From assembly GCA_045594705.1 (NCBI GenBank), contig JAZNZB010000038.1:39777-103776 (forward strand): DNA of 64,000 nucleotides, written 5' to 3'. The notes under the pieces are model-generated. The model was not told the DNA's origin. It saw only the letters and a list, made by a program, of their open reading frames with translations, and searched no databases. This stretch comes from SVQP01 sp045594705. Lineage in GTDB: Bacteria > Bacillota > Clostridia > Oscillospirales > CAG-272. This document shows positions 1 to 9,728 of the stretch, piece by piece. Every line of letters starts with the position of its first letter. Positions within the stretch are counted from its first letter, which is position 1. Both the position numbers and the translations under genes were made by a program.

Positions 1-1687
1 AATCCTGGAATACGCGTTCACCCATTTGGTCTACGCCGTCAGGTATCGAAACGCTTGATAAGGACGTGCATCCTTTAAAGGATTCGAGCCCTACGGTAAG
101 CAAAGTCTTTGGCAAATACAGTTCCTTGACATTGGTACAATTCAAAAACGCCCTTTGACCTATGATTTCAAGCCCTTCAGGCAATATCACCGCCTCAAGA
201 GAGCTGCAGGTTGAAAATGCGTATTCGTATATATTCTTCAAATTTTTAGAAAACGTGACCTGCTTTAAGCCTGTGCAGCCTCCAAACGCGCTGCTTTCGA
301 TTGTTGTAACGCCATCGGGTATGACGATCTCTTGGAGCGATACACAATAGTTGAAGGCAGACGCACCGATGGTTTGGCACGAAGTTGGCAGTACGATCTC
401 TTTGAGCTTTCCGCATCTGTAAAAGCAATCGGACGGTACGGTCTCAAGGCTCTCAGGCAACGTGACGCTGACAAGCTCCGAGCAACCCGAAAATGCCGAC
501 GGCTCTATCGTGGTCACACTTGGCGGCAGGACGATCGATTCCAGTCCACTTCCTGTAAAGACTGCACTGCCGATATCCTGCAGCTGCGCGGGTAGTTCGA
601 TCGTTTTGATTGCAATACAACCTGAAAAAGCATGATCGAGAATTCTTATACAGCCTTCCCCGATGATCACCTCTGTCAAATTCACGCTATCCGAGAAGCA
701 TTTTGCGGGAATGGTTGTAAGATTCTTGGGCAAAACCGCACGATTCATTCTCTGGCTGTTTAAGAATACACCTTCATCCATGCTTTGTAAGGAATCCGGA
801 AGCTCCAGCTCTCTGATATCATTGCAGTAAAAGGCTTCCCGACCGATATGCTGCAAATTCTGCGACCACTTGACCGTATGCAGCTGCGTACTGTAGTAAA
901 AAGCCTCTGCTTGAATTTCGGTAATACTGTCGGGCAATATGAGTTCTTTTATAAACACGTTGTTATAAGCCGCTTTTTCTACTATGACCTGAACGGGCAG
1001 ACCGTTGATCTCTGCAAGAATTTCCACGACACCGTCACCGTTCGAAAGCTCTGACGTAGTTTTGATATTCGTGACTTGCCAATAGTCGTCCTTTTCTCCG
1101 CGCTCATAAACGATGCCGTTATGCTCGTATACGGTTTGCTCACCTTGCGTCGTAGGCTCCTCAGGCTCGTCTGTCGTTTGCTCGGTATCCTGCTCGATCG
1201 GGGGCTCCGGATCAGTCTTGTGCTTATGGTAATACTCATACAAGCGTTCAAGGAACGCACCGATGGATTGCATGATCTCCCCAAAAAGACCGCCCTGCAT
1301 TCCCTGCATCTGATCGATGACGGAATCTTCTGTGCCCGCGCCCAAGGCTGCAAACAACTCTTCCGAAAATTCCCACTCGATCCAATTGAGCAACAGATCC
1401 TCTTGCTTGATATCGGTTTCTTCATCATCTAAGGGGAAAAGCACGCGGTCGATCGATTCGATTACGGCAGAATTGATCTGCTCGCGATGCACGATATAGG
1501 TCAGCGGCAAGGATGCCAGCAGCAAACTAAAGGTCAAAAGCAGACAAGCCGCTGCGATCAGTAGCTTGCCCCACGCGGGCATGCGGCGCTTTTTTCGCAG
1601 CAAAAGACGGGTTTCCATTTGCGTATAGCTCTCAAGCAGATCGGTATCGATCATGCCGATCGCATCCAATAACATATCCTGCGTCAT
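1..1687 (-). CDS. Membrane-anchored BspA-like leucine-rich-repeat protein, class A sigma partner (partial)
   Basis: The gene runs off the left edge, so only about 562 N-terminal residues are visible. Residues 1-38 are cytoplasmic and carry the motif AIGMIDTDLLES followed by a basic patch (RKKRRMP). A membrane helix spans about 41-64. The juxtamembrane stalk has FPLDDEETDIKQEDLLLNW and then ALGAGTEDSVID, nearly the same as in the protein at 2439-4730. An acidic Glu/Thr/Pro-rich linker follows, then BspA-type LRRs (pattern AFxxCxxLxxVxLPxxL). The ATG overlaps the stop of the upstream sigma gene (ATGA, 1684-1687), which implies translational coupling. I infer a sigma-factor partner or sensor with a surface LRR domain. 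BspA-like proteins usually bind host or surface ligands; the ligand here is unknown. Confidence 0.88.
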   Translation of the reverse strand, partial: MTQDMLLDAIGMIDTDLLESYTQMETRLLLRKKRRMPAWGKLLIAAACLLLTFSLLLASLPLTYIVHREQINSAVIESIDRVLFPLDDEETDIKQEDLLLNWIEWEFSEELFAALGAGTEDSVIDQMQGMQGGLFGEIMQSIGAFLERLYEYYHKHKTDPEPPIEQDTEQTTDEPEEPTTQGEQTVYEHNGIVYERGEKDDYWQVTNIKTTSELSNGDGVVEILAEINGLPVQVIVEKAAYNNVFIKELILPDSITEIQAEAFYYSTQLHTVKWSQNLQHIGREAFYCNDIRELELPDSLQSMDEGVFLNSQRMNRAVLPKNLTTIPAKCFSDSVNLTEVIIGEGCIRILDHAFSGCIAIKTIELPAQLQDIGSAVFTGSGLESIVLPPSVTTIEPSAFSGCSELVSVTLPESLETVPSDCFYRCGKLKEIVLPTSCQTIGASAFNYCVSLQEIVIPDGVTTIESSAFGGCTGLKQVTFSKNLKNIYEYAFSTCSSLEAVILPEGLEIIGQRAFLNCTNVKELYLPKTLLTVGLESFKGCTSLSSVSIPDGVDQMGERVFQD

Positions 1688-2265
1688 ACCAAGTAGCCCT
1701 CCTTTGCCAAATGCTCGCGAAGACCTCGCTTGATGTCATAGACGTCCTTATTGACCGTGGATTTGCTGCATCCAAGCTCGGATGCGATCTGATCCAAGCC
1801 CTTTGCATAATAATATCGGCTGATGAATACATAGCGCTGTCGTGCGCTCAGCGTACGCAGCCAATCGCTGATGGCCTGACCCAATTCGGCAGTTTCCTGC
1901 ATGGTATACGAGCCCTCCTGATCAGGCACATAGTCCTCAAAATCGGTCAATGAAAAGGTGACCCTCAGATCCCTTTTCTGCCTGTGCTTTTCCCTGTATT
2001 TGCTGATGGCGATCCTGCGCATGATCGAGCCCAAGAAGCTTTGCAGCACGTTGGGACGGTGCGGCGGAATGGCATTCCAGGTGCTGACGTAAGTATCATT
2101 CAAGCATTCCTCGCTATCCTGCATATCGTGCAGGATATTCTGCGAGACGCTGATCAAAAATCTGCGATACTTGACGTCGGTCGCCTCTATGGCCTTTTCG
2201 TCGCGTGCCCAATACAGTGCAATGATCTCTTGGTCACTGCGCAAACTTACGTTTTGTTCTTGCAT
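1684..2265 (-). CDS. ECF-type RNA polymerase sigma factor (class A)
   Basis: This 193-residue protein has sigma region 2 (DMQDSEECLNDTYVSTWNA, about residues 50-70, then PPHRPNVLQSFLGSI) and region 4 with a helix-turn-helix (RYVFISRYYYAKGLDQIASE, then LGCSKSTVNKDVYDI). It has no region 1 or 3, as is usual for ECF sigma factors. The start was set at 2265 because AAAAAGGAGACGTGACA precedes that ATG; a longer reading to 2382 would run through the likely promoter at 2305-2331. It is the first gene of a two-gene operon with the LRR membrane protein. The closest relative in the window is the sigma factor at 4727-5314. I infer it recognises its own upstream motif. Confidence 0.9.
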   Translation of the reverse strand: MQEQNVSLRSDQEIIALYWARDEKAIEATDVKYRRFLISVSQNILHDMQDSEECLNDTYVSTWNAIPPHRPNVLQSFLGSIMRRIAISKYREKHRQKRDLRVTFSLTDFEDYVPDQEGSYTMQETAELGQAISDWLRTLSARQRYVFISRYYYAKGLDQIASELGCSKSTVNKDVYDIKRGLREHLAKEGYLV

Positions 2266-2304
2266 TGTCACGTCTCCTTTTTGTTTGATATGGGCTTTCG
2301 TAAG

Positions 2305-2331
2305 TATAGTCGCCAAACGAAATGGAAAAGT
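2305..2331 (-). promoter_or_regulatory. Putative class A ECF autoregulatory promoter
   Basis: Read on the minus strand, ACTTTTCC (2331-2324) is followed after 11 bases by CGACTATA (2312-2305). The same two blocks with identical spacing lie upstream of the sibling sigma gene (5343-5369: ACTTTTTC and CGTCTGTA). It does not resemble a sigma-A promoter. The spacing fits an ECF -35/-10 pair. It is inferred from only two sites. Confidence 0.55.
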
Positions 2332-2402
2332 GTAAAGATATTGATAATTTTCCTCTATTATCATTTTATCATAAAATCGCAATTTTGCAAGAGGAAAAGC
2401 AA

Positions 2403-2428
2403 GGCAGAGAGCCCGAAGACTCTCTGCC
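2403..2428 (-). terminator. Rho-independent terminator after the LRR gene at 2439-4730
   Basis: GGCAGAGAG and CTCTCTGCC form a 9-bp stem with an 8-base loop. On the minus strand it is followed by the T-rich stretch TTGCTTTTCCTC, just past the stop codon at 2439. Confidence 0.7.
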
Positions 2429-2438
2429 CTGCAAAATT

Positions 2439-4730
2439 TTAGTGGATAGTAATGACCTCGCCATCATCGCAGATTACGGAAACTCCGGCCATCAAAGCAT
2501 CCTCGGCAATTGCAAGCGCATGCCATTGCTGTAATGTGCCTCGGTATTGAATGGTATCAAGCTTTTCACATCCCGTAAAGGCTTGACTGCCTATGCTTTG
2601 CACCGACTCCGGAATGGTGATGGTTTGCAAGGATTTACAGTTCATAAAGCATTGTTCCGGCAGCTCGCGCAAGGAATTGGACAATACGATATTCTCAAGA
2701 CTTGTGCATCCCATAAACTCGCCAACACCGATGTATTCGATCGTATTCGGCAGATACACGTTTTTGACACTGTACGCCCCTGTAAATGCCTTTTTAAGTC
2801 CAACCACTTTATCATAATAGTAATACGCAGCAACGTTGATCGTGTCGTAATACCTTGTCATTTCCAAAGAGGTCAACTCGTATAGTCCTTGATACTCACC
2901 GCTTTTTATCGGTAAGTAGTTCATTTCCTGTGTAACATCTGCAAAATATTCTCCGTCCGCAAGCTTGACGATCGCTCCCGATCCGAATACACGACCAAGA
3001 GGCTCACGATATATTCCGCAAAACCATTGCGGAGCTGTAACGTTCATTATGACGTATTGCACGTTTTCAAAGCTTTGTGCCCTGAGTGCTGTAAGCGTGG
3101 AAGGCAGCTCGATCTTATTGATCGAAGTTCCCGAAAACGCACTGCTTCCGACTTCAACAAGCCCCTCCGGCAGGCTGATCGCAGTCAATGATTTGCAGCC
3201 TTCAAACGCGTTTGATTGAATCTCAGTCAAGGTACTTGGCAGCACAACGCTTTGTAAATTTTCACATTCCGCAAACGAGTGCTGTCCTATAGTAGTTGTG
3301 CCTTCAGCAAGAATCACACTTTCCAAAGCATGACATTCCTCGAATGCACGGAGAGAAATAACCTCTACGCTGCCCGGAATGATGATCTCGGTCAATGCCG
3401 TTCCCGAGAAGGCCGACTTGCCAAGATTGGTAAGTCCCTGCGGGAGTTCAATACCATGCAGATTGCCGCAGCCGCTGAACGCTGATTCTCTGATTTCGGT
3501 AACGCTTTGCGAAAGCTGTGCTGCAGTCAGCTGTGTACAATTTTCAAAACATGCGCTGCTGATCAGCGTTGTTCCCTCCGGAATATCCAAAACGACCAAT
3601 CCGGTTTCCGCAAAGGCTTGCGGACCTAAAGATTCAAGATTTTTCGGCAGATCGACGCTTCCAAGCGCGCTGCATTGATAAAAGGCTTGCGTCATGATCT
3701 GTGTCACCGAATCCGGGATTTCCACGGAATTCAAGAAAGGATTCATTGCAAAGCAGTATTGCGGGACCTCTGTCAGGCCATCGGGCAAGGATACGTATTC
3801 AATTCCCTTTCCACCGGCTTCATTTGAGCATTCGTAGAATGCATACGATCCCAATTTGGTCAAGCTATCAGGCAGTTCAACACGGGTAAGCGATTGACAA
3901 TATGCAAACGCGTATTCGCCAATCTCTTCAAGATTTTGTGACCAAGTGATCGAAGATAGATTTCCACAACCCAAAAAGGCTTTTTCACCAATATGTGTTA
4001 TCGAATCCGGAAGAATCAGCTCACGTAACGTGCTTCGCTCTTTGGCTGCTTCTTGCCTGATTTTAGTCACGGGAAGACCTTCGATCGCTTCGGGAATTGT
4101 CAATACACCGTCTTTTACCTTATCAACACTGTACAGCATCCAATAATCCTGACCGACGCCCTTTCTGTAAGTGCAACCGTCAAGCTCCAACATGATCGCT
4201 TCTTGACTTTCGGATTCAGTCCCTGATTCCTTTTCCGTGGGGCTATCAATGTCTTCTTTATACTTTTCATAGTAATCAAACAACTTATCCAAAAGCCCAC
4301 CAAGGCTTTGCCAAGCCTCACCCGCAAGTCCACTTTGCTCACCTATCATCCAGTCGATAACCGAGTTTTCCGTGCCTGCGCCCAGTGCATTGAATATCTG
4401 TTCCGTAATCGGCCATTCGGTCCAGTTCAGCAACAGATCCTCTTGCTTGATATCTGCATCCTCGTCGTCCAACGGGAAGATCACGCGGTCGATCGCGTCC
4501 GAGACGGCCGAGTCGATTTTTTCACGGTTGACAATGTACACAAGCGGCAGCGAGGTGACAAGCAATGCAATCACCAACAGCATAGAGATCGCTGCTGCCA
4601 GCAGCGTGACAAGATACCGCTTTGTTTTGCTCCGCTTGCGGCTTCGCAGTGCCATATCCTTGAGCACGTATGCTTCGACAATATCGGCATCCACCATGCC
4701 GACCGCGTCCATAAACATGGATTTATTCAT
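2439..4730 (-). CDS. Membrane-anchored BspA-like leucine-rich-repeat protein, class A sigma partner
   Basis: This 763-residue protein has a cytoplasmic N-terminus (1-38) with AVGMVDADIVEAY and a basic patch RSRKRSKTKR. A membrane helix spans about 40-67. The class A stalk has FPLDDEDADIKQEDLLLNW and ALGAGTENSVID. An acidic linker (ESGTESESQE) precedes a long run of BspA-type LRRs from about residue 190 to the C-terminus, with units such as IGEKAFLGCGNLSSI. The topology is N-in with a surface-exposed LRR. Its ATG overlaps the stop of the sigma gene by ATGA (4727-4730). No enzyme domain is visible. It may act as an anti-sigma factor or sensor for the coupled sigma factor; this rests on gene coupling and the repeated architecture, not on a known family. 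Confidence 0.9.
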   Translation of the reverse strand: MNKSMFMDAVGMVDADIVEAYVLKDMALRSRKRSKTKRYLVTLLAAAISMLLVIALLVTSLPLVYIVNREKIDSAVSDAIDRVIFPLDDEDADIKQEDLLLNWTEWPITEQIFNALGAGTENSVIDWMIGEQSGLAGEAWQSLGGLLDKLFDYYEKYKEDIDSPTEKESGTESESQEAIMLELDGCTYRKGVGQDYWMLYSVDKVKDGVLTIPEAIEGLPVTKIRQEAAKERSTLRELILPDSITHIGEKAFLGCGNLSSITWSQNLEEIGEYAFAYCQSLTRVELPDSLTKLGSYAFYECSNEAGGKGIEYVSLPDGLTEVPQYCFAMNPFLNSVEIPDSVTQIMTQAFYQCSALGSVDLPKNLESLGPQAFAETGLVVLDIPEGTTLISSACFENCTQLTAAQLSQSVTEIRESAFSGCGNLHGIELPQGLTNLGKSAFSGTALTEIIIPGSVEVISLRAFEECHALESVILAEGTTTIGQHSFAECENLQSVVLPSTLTEIQSNAFEGCKSLTAISLPEGLVEVGSSAFSGTSINKIELPSTLTALRAQSFENVQYVIMNVTAPQWFCGIYREPLGRVFGSGAIVKLADGEYFADVTQEMNYLPIKSGEYQGLYELTSLEMTRYYDTINVAAYYYYDKVVGLKKAFTGAYSVKNVYLPNTIEYIGVGEFMGCTSLENIVLSNSLRELPEQCFMNCKSLQTITIPESVQSIGSQAFTGCEKLDTIQYRGTLQQWHALAIAEDALMAGVSVICDDGEVITIH

Positions 4731-5314
4731 ACCTTGTATCCCTCCTTTTCCAGCGTTGCTTTCAAAGAAGTCTTGATGTATGCGATGTCCGCATTGACGG
4801 TCGATCGTGCACAGCCGAGTGCTTGCGCGATCTCTTCAATGGAGCGGGCATCGAAATACCGGCTCATAAAGACGTAGCGTTTGCGCTCATCCAATGTTCT
4901 GATCCAAGCGCTGATCACATCGGACAGTTCCCTTGCTTCTCTTTCATCATAAGAGGCAAAGTCGTCCGATAACACGCCCTCCAAATCGGAAAGCGGTGCA
5001 ACAAATGCGGGCGGAATGGCCTTTTTGGTATGCTTTTTTCTGTATCGGTCAATGGCAAGATGACGCGTAATGGTGCTCAAGAACGCCTGCAGCACGTTTG
5101 GTCTGTGCGGCGGCATGGACTCCCATGCACCAAGATAGGTGTCGTTGAGGCATTCCTCACTGTCCTGCATATCCGAAAGGATGTTATGCGCGACGCGCAG
5201 CAAATAATTGCGGTATTTGAGATCCGTATACTTGATCGCCGCTTCATCTCTTGCCCAATACAGCTCAACAATGGCCGAATCGCTGAGCATATAGGTCTGA
5301 TTCTGATTCATCAT
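4727..5314 (-). CDS. ECF-type RNA polymerase sigma factor (class A)
   Basis: This 195-residue protein has region 2 (DSEECLNDTYLGAWESM, PPHRPNVLQAFLSTITRHL) and region 4 (RKRYVFMSRYFDARSIEEIA, then LGCARSTVNADIAYIKTSL). It is the paralogue of the sigma factor at 1684-2265, with the same length and the same ATGA overlap with an LRR membrane gene. AAGGAGGCTTC precedes two consecutive ATG codons at 5314 and 5311; the second has the better spacing. The leader from the predicted promoter (5343-5369) would be only about 25 bases. Confidence 0.9.
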   Translation of the reverse strand: MMNQNQTYMLSDSAIVELYWARDEAAIKYTDLKYRNYLLRVAHNILSDMQDSEECLNDTYLGAWESMPPHRPNVLQAFLSTITRHLAIDRYRKKHTKKAIPPAFVAPLSDLEGVLSDDFASYDEREARELSDVISAWIRTLDERKRYVFMSRYFDARSIEEIAQALGCARSTVNADIAYIKTSLKATLEKEGYKV

Positions 5315-5342
5315 GAAGCCTCCTTAATTGTCCTTTCACCTA

Positions 5343-5369
5343 TACAGACGAGAAAGATTTCGAAAAAGT
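5343..5369 (-). promoter_or_regulatory. Putative class A ECF autoregulatory promoter
   Basis: On the minus strand ACTTTTTC (5369-5362) is followed after 11 bases by CGTCTGTA (5350-5343), matching the 27-base element at 2305-2331 in both sequence blocks and spacing. It lies about 30 bases before the sigma start codon. Confidence 0.55.
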
Positions 5370-5396
5370 CCGACGGTTATTGAAATAATTTCAAAA

Positions 5397-5422
5397 AACA
5401 GGCGAAATTTCTTTCGCCTGTT
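5397..5422 (-). terminator. Terminator of the lipoprotein-asnS operon
   Basis: AACAGGCGAAA and TTTCGCCTGTT form an 11-bp stem with a 4-base loop. On the minus strand it ends in a run of six T (5398-5393), immediately after the asnS stop. Confidence 0.85.
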
Positions 5423-5432
5423 CATTTTTGCA

Positions 5433-6827
<1,395 letters not shown>

Positions 6828-6848
6828 GATAATCTCCTTGAATGTGTT

Positions 6849-7583
6849 TTACTGTGTAAGTCCGCCCAAAAGACCACTGAGCTGCCCGTAGCCCGGGATA
6901 TTCTCTTCCAGAATTCCCTCCATAAAGCCCTCGTTGCCCTTCATGGCATGATAGACCGATTCGTAAATGGCATCGCGTACCGTACCGTTTGCCACCTCGT
7001 TGATGCGTTCCACGATAGCATCAGCAACTGCATCCGCCGTTTTCTGCGCAATATACTCACGCAGAGAGTCCGGCTTATCATCAGGCAATTGCACTTCGGT
7101 TGTTATCTCTTCCTCGGTTGTTTGCTCCTCCGAGCCAATGCCATCAAATCTATCCTCGAGCCAATTCTTGATCAGCCCCTTGATAAATTCCGACGTGCTG
7201 CTGCTTCCTATGTACAGATCCAAAACCTCACCGATGATCTGAGAGTAATCGTAATCTCCATTGCCAAGACCGCCAAGTGATCCGAGAATGCCCTCAACAA
7301 TGCCCGCATACTCGGTGGTTTCCTCTTCGGAGTCAGATTCTGTGGTTCCACCCTCTACCTTACCGAGAGCCTCCAGTATAGATTCGGACATGTCGGCTTT
7401 AAGCTGTTCCAGCTCTTCTTGGCTGATCTCATGCTCGGTCTCTGCTTCACGTTCGGTTTCTGTTTCTTTTTCGCTGTCCTTGGGATCGTCATTATTACTA
7501 CCGTCATCCTTACAAGCGGTCATGACGGTGACTGTCATCAGCAATACAAGGAGCACAGAGATCATTCTGATAAACTGTTTCAT
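6849..7583 (-). CDS. Lipoprotein of unknown function with acidic linker
   Basis: This 244-residue protein begins with a lipoprotein signal peptide (KQFIRMISVLLVLLMTVTVM then TAC; lipid Cys at about residue 23). A Glu/Ser/Thr-rich low-complexity segment (ETETEREAETEHE) follows, then two mostly helical acidic stretches. No family is recognised. The start at 7583 is chosen because the signal peptide begins there; a longer reading to 7667 would run into the promoter. It is the first gene of an operon with asnS, which may be simple co-transcription rather than shared function. Confidence 0.8.
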   Translation of the reverse strand: MKQFIRMISVLLVLLMTVTVMTACKDDGSNNDDPKDSEKETETEREAETEHEISQEELEQLKADMSESILEALGKVEGGTTESDSEEETTEYAGIVEGILGSLGGLGNGDYDYSQIIGEVLDLYIGSSSTSEFIKGLIKNWLEDRFDGIGSEEQTTEEEITTEVQLPDDKPDSLREYIAQKTADAVADAIVERINEVANGTVRDAIYESVYHAMKGNEGFMEGILEENIPGYGQLSGLLGGLTQ

Positions 7584-7638
7584 TGCGTATGCTGTTCCTT
7601 TCTTAGTAAATATTCGTTGATTTGGAAAACTTCTACTC

Positions 7639-7667
7639 ATTATAGCACTATTCATCGAGAATGTCAA
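7639..7667 (-). promoter_or_regulatory. Sigma-A promoter for lipoprotein-asnS
   Basis: On the minus strand, TTGACA (7667-7662), 17 bases, TATAAT (7644-7639): a perfect consensus about 55 bases before the lipoprotein start. Confidence 0.85.
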
Positions 7668-7721
7668 CTGTTTTGCACAAACATGATAAAATTACCAAGA
7701 AAATTCAGGATTATTCAAAAT

Positions 7722-7749
7722 AGCCTCATCCGCATTGGCGGATGAGGCT
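7722..7749 (-). terminator. Terminator of the seven-gene operon 7754-16592
   Basis: AGCCTCATCCGC and GCGGATGAGGCT form a perfect 12-bp stem with a 4-base loop, 4 bases after the stop at 7754. On the minus strand it is followed by TATTTTGAAT. Confidence 0.75.
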
Positions 7750-7753
7750 TGGA

Positions 7754-9706
7754 TTATTGCACGTATTCTATTTCAACCGAAAGCGCGGTGCTGTCGTATG
7801 CGGAGGTTTTGCCCATGTTGACTGCGATCCAGATGCGATCACCCTTCTTAACGGTCATCTGAATGCTGCCCTTTCCGACCTCCCCGTACGGTGCATCCAC
7901 ATATCCGTAGCGATCTCCCTGTGTCATTGCTTGCTTTTCATGCATGACGCGATATCGGATGCCGTCTCCCTCGGGCGAGGTAACGCTTACGTTGAAGGCA
8001 TACAGGATATTTCCATCCTCGGGCGCTTCAAATACGAGTACTGCATCGTATTGATCCGGATGCACGGCACTGCTCATAATCAGAGAAAACTCGGATTTTC
8101 CTTGCCAGCGTTGATTGGCGGCATCAAAGGTCATCTCGTAAAGCTTATCTTTTCCGGGCTGTGCGCACATATAGTACCAGCCGCCCTTTCCCTGCTCAGT
8201 GGAGTATCCACCGGGGAATGAAAACACGCTCTGCGGCTTGTCTACCGCAACGGCGGTCAGGTCGTTGATCACATGAATGTTAACGTATTCTCCATTGGGA
8301 GCAATATTGTAGTACTCGGTTATATACGCATAAGGATTGCCTCTGCGCAGCATCTGGGAAAGCTTGATTTCCATTTGGATGCTCGTATCCGCAGTATCTA
8401 TAACAGGGGGCGGATTATCACCAAGCCAGGTGCTTGCCAGCTGCTCCCATACCCATTTGTAGCTTTCATAATCTGCGTCGATCGTCCAGTTTGCAATGCT
8501 GAGATACGTACAGCCACGGGAGTACGCATCCATGCCCTGTTCAAGATACTTTTCAGGTGTCGCGCCAACCTGGTTCGGGCCATCGATCTCCTGTGCAAGC
8601 AGCACGCTTGGAGCAAAGGTTGCATCTGCGTAGTCCATGGAAAATTCGTGCTCGGAAATAGGTCCGTCATCGATCCATACCACGTCGGCGTTCTCTGCAA
8701 GGTCACCTGCATTGAGCGTGCATCTCAGCAAGGACGCCGCATCAAAGTGGCTGCCGAACTGCAAAGCGAGCTTGGACTCGGGTGCTGCATCCTTTTGTAC
8801 CTTGGCAAGTGCGTCAATAAAGCCCTTGAGCTTTTGATGGCGGAACTGATACCAAAGCACGCCAAGGTTATCCGATGCGGTGCAGGAAGGTGGCTCTACC
8901 CGGGAGAAATCAGAATAATTTGTTCCGAGAATGACGTTCAAGGCGGCAATATCACCGTATTTGTCCTTCAAGAAAGCACGGAAGGCATTCTTGGCAAGAT
9001 CCGAATAATCATATTCTCCGGCCGGCCAATATTCTGTTTCGGCAAACTGCGTAAATGCGGGCAGATAAAACAGGATATCGTCACCGTAAAGTGCGTCGTA
9101 ACGCTTAACTGCATCCTCATAAAATGCCACTGCCGCACCAACGGCACTCTCAGAGCAAAACGAGATCACTGTACGCATCCCGTCGATTGAGCCCCCCTGG
9201 CAAAGATTGCCCGCGGGGTCTCTCTGCATCTGATCAAGGCCGATCACCTTGTCGTCCGCACGGCGGGTCAGATCGATCGAGATCGCGACCTTGAGCCCCT
9301 TGGTCTTGACCACATATTCGATCATGGGATCAAACGCAGAAAAATCGTATTCTCCTGCCGTCGTTGATTCCACACGACTCCACGGAATGTGCACCTTGAT
9401 AGCATTAAAGCCGGTCGCAGCTGCAGCGTCAACCGTTTGCTCAAATTGCACCTGCGTCTGAGACGTAAAATTCCAGATGCGGTAGATATAGTATCTCTCG
9501 CCTATCTCTCTCTGTGCTTTCATATCGGTGTTCTCCTGTGTGGTCTCCTCCAAGGATTCTGTCGTATCATCGCTTGTCTGGGACAAGGTCGTGGATTCTG
9601 TATTGTCCTGTATGGGCTCGTCAGGCACAGGCGTGCACGCAACCGCTCCGAGCACAAGTGCACCGGGCAGCAGCATGCACAGCAGCTTTCTGATCGTTCC
9701 GAACAT
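7754..9706 (-). CDS. Lipoprotein with GH42-like (clan GH-A) glycosidase domain
   Basis: This 650-residue protein has a lipoprotein signal (FGTIRKLLCMLLPGALVLGA then VAC), then a Thr/Glu-rich linker. A TIM-barrel domain covers about residues 60-400. FNAIKVHIPWSRVES and YDFSAFDPMIEYVVKTKGLK are typical of beta-galactosidase-like barrels, and KDKYGDIAALNVILGTNYSD resembles the KYG..LN..WGT signature of GH42 proteins. The catalytic Glu pair cannot be placed with certainty (AETEYW is a candidate). The C-terminal 200 residues look beta-rich (IQMTVKKGDRIWIAVNMGK), perhaps a carbohydrate-binding module. It is the last gene of the long operon, and AGGAGGTTCGC precedes the chosen ATG. I infer a surface glycoside-active protein; the substrate is unknown. 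Confidence 0.7.
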   Translation of the reverse strand: MFGTIRKLLCMLLPGALVLGAVACTPVPDEPIQDNTESTTLSQTSDDTTESLEETTQENTDMKAQREIGERYYIYRIWNFTSQTQVQFEQTVDAAAATGFNAIKVHIPWSRVESTTAGEYDFSAFDPMIEYVVKTKGLKVAISIDLTRRADDKVIGLDQMQRDPAGNLCQGGSIDGMRTVISFCSESAVGAAVAFYEDAVKRYDALYGDDILFYLPAFTQFAETEYWPAGEYDYSDLAKNAFRAFLKDKYGDIAALNVILGTNYSDFSRVEPPSCTASDNLGVLWYQFRHQKLKGFIDALAKVQKDAAPESKLALQFGSHFDAASLLRCTLNAGDLAENADVVWIDDGPISEHEFSMDYADATFAPSVLLAQEIDGPNQVGATPEKYLEQGMDAYSRGCTYLSIANWTIDADYESYKWVWEQLASTWLGDNPPPVIDTADTSIQMEIKLSQMLRRGNPYAYITEYYNIAPNGEYVNIHVINDLTAVAVDKPQSVFSFPGGYSTEQGKGGWYYMCAQPGKDKLYEMTFDAANQRWQGKSEFSLIMSSAVHPDQYDAVLVFEAPEDGNILYAFNVSVTSPEGDGIRYRVMHEKQAMTQGDRYGYVDAPYGEVGKGSIQMTVKKGDRIWIAVNMGKTSAYDSTALSVEIEYVQ

Positions 9707-9728
9707 GCGAACCTCCTGTGATTGGTTT

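Noticed and set aside
2266..2382. N-terminal extension of the first sigma factor (start at 2382)
   Set aside because: It would translate through the conserved promoter motif; the ATG at 2265 has a strong ribosome site and gives the family length.
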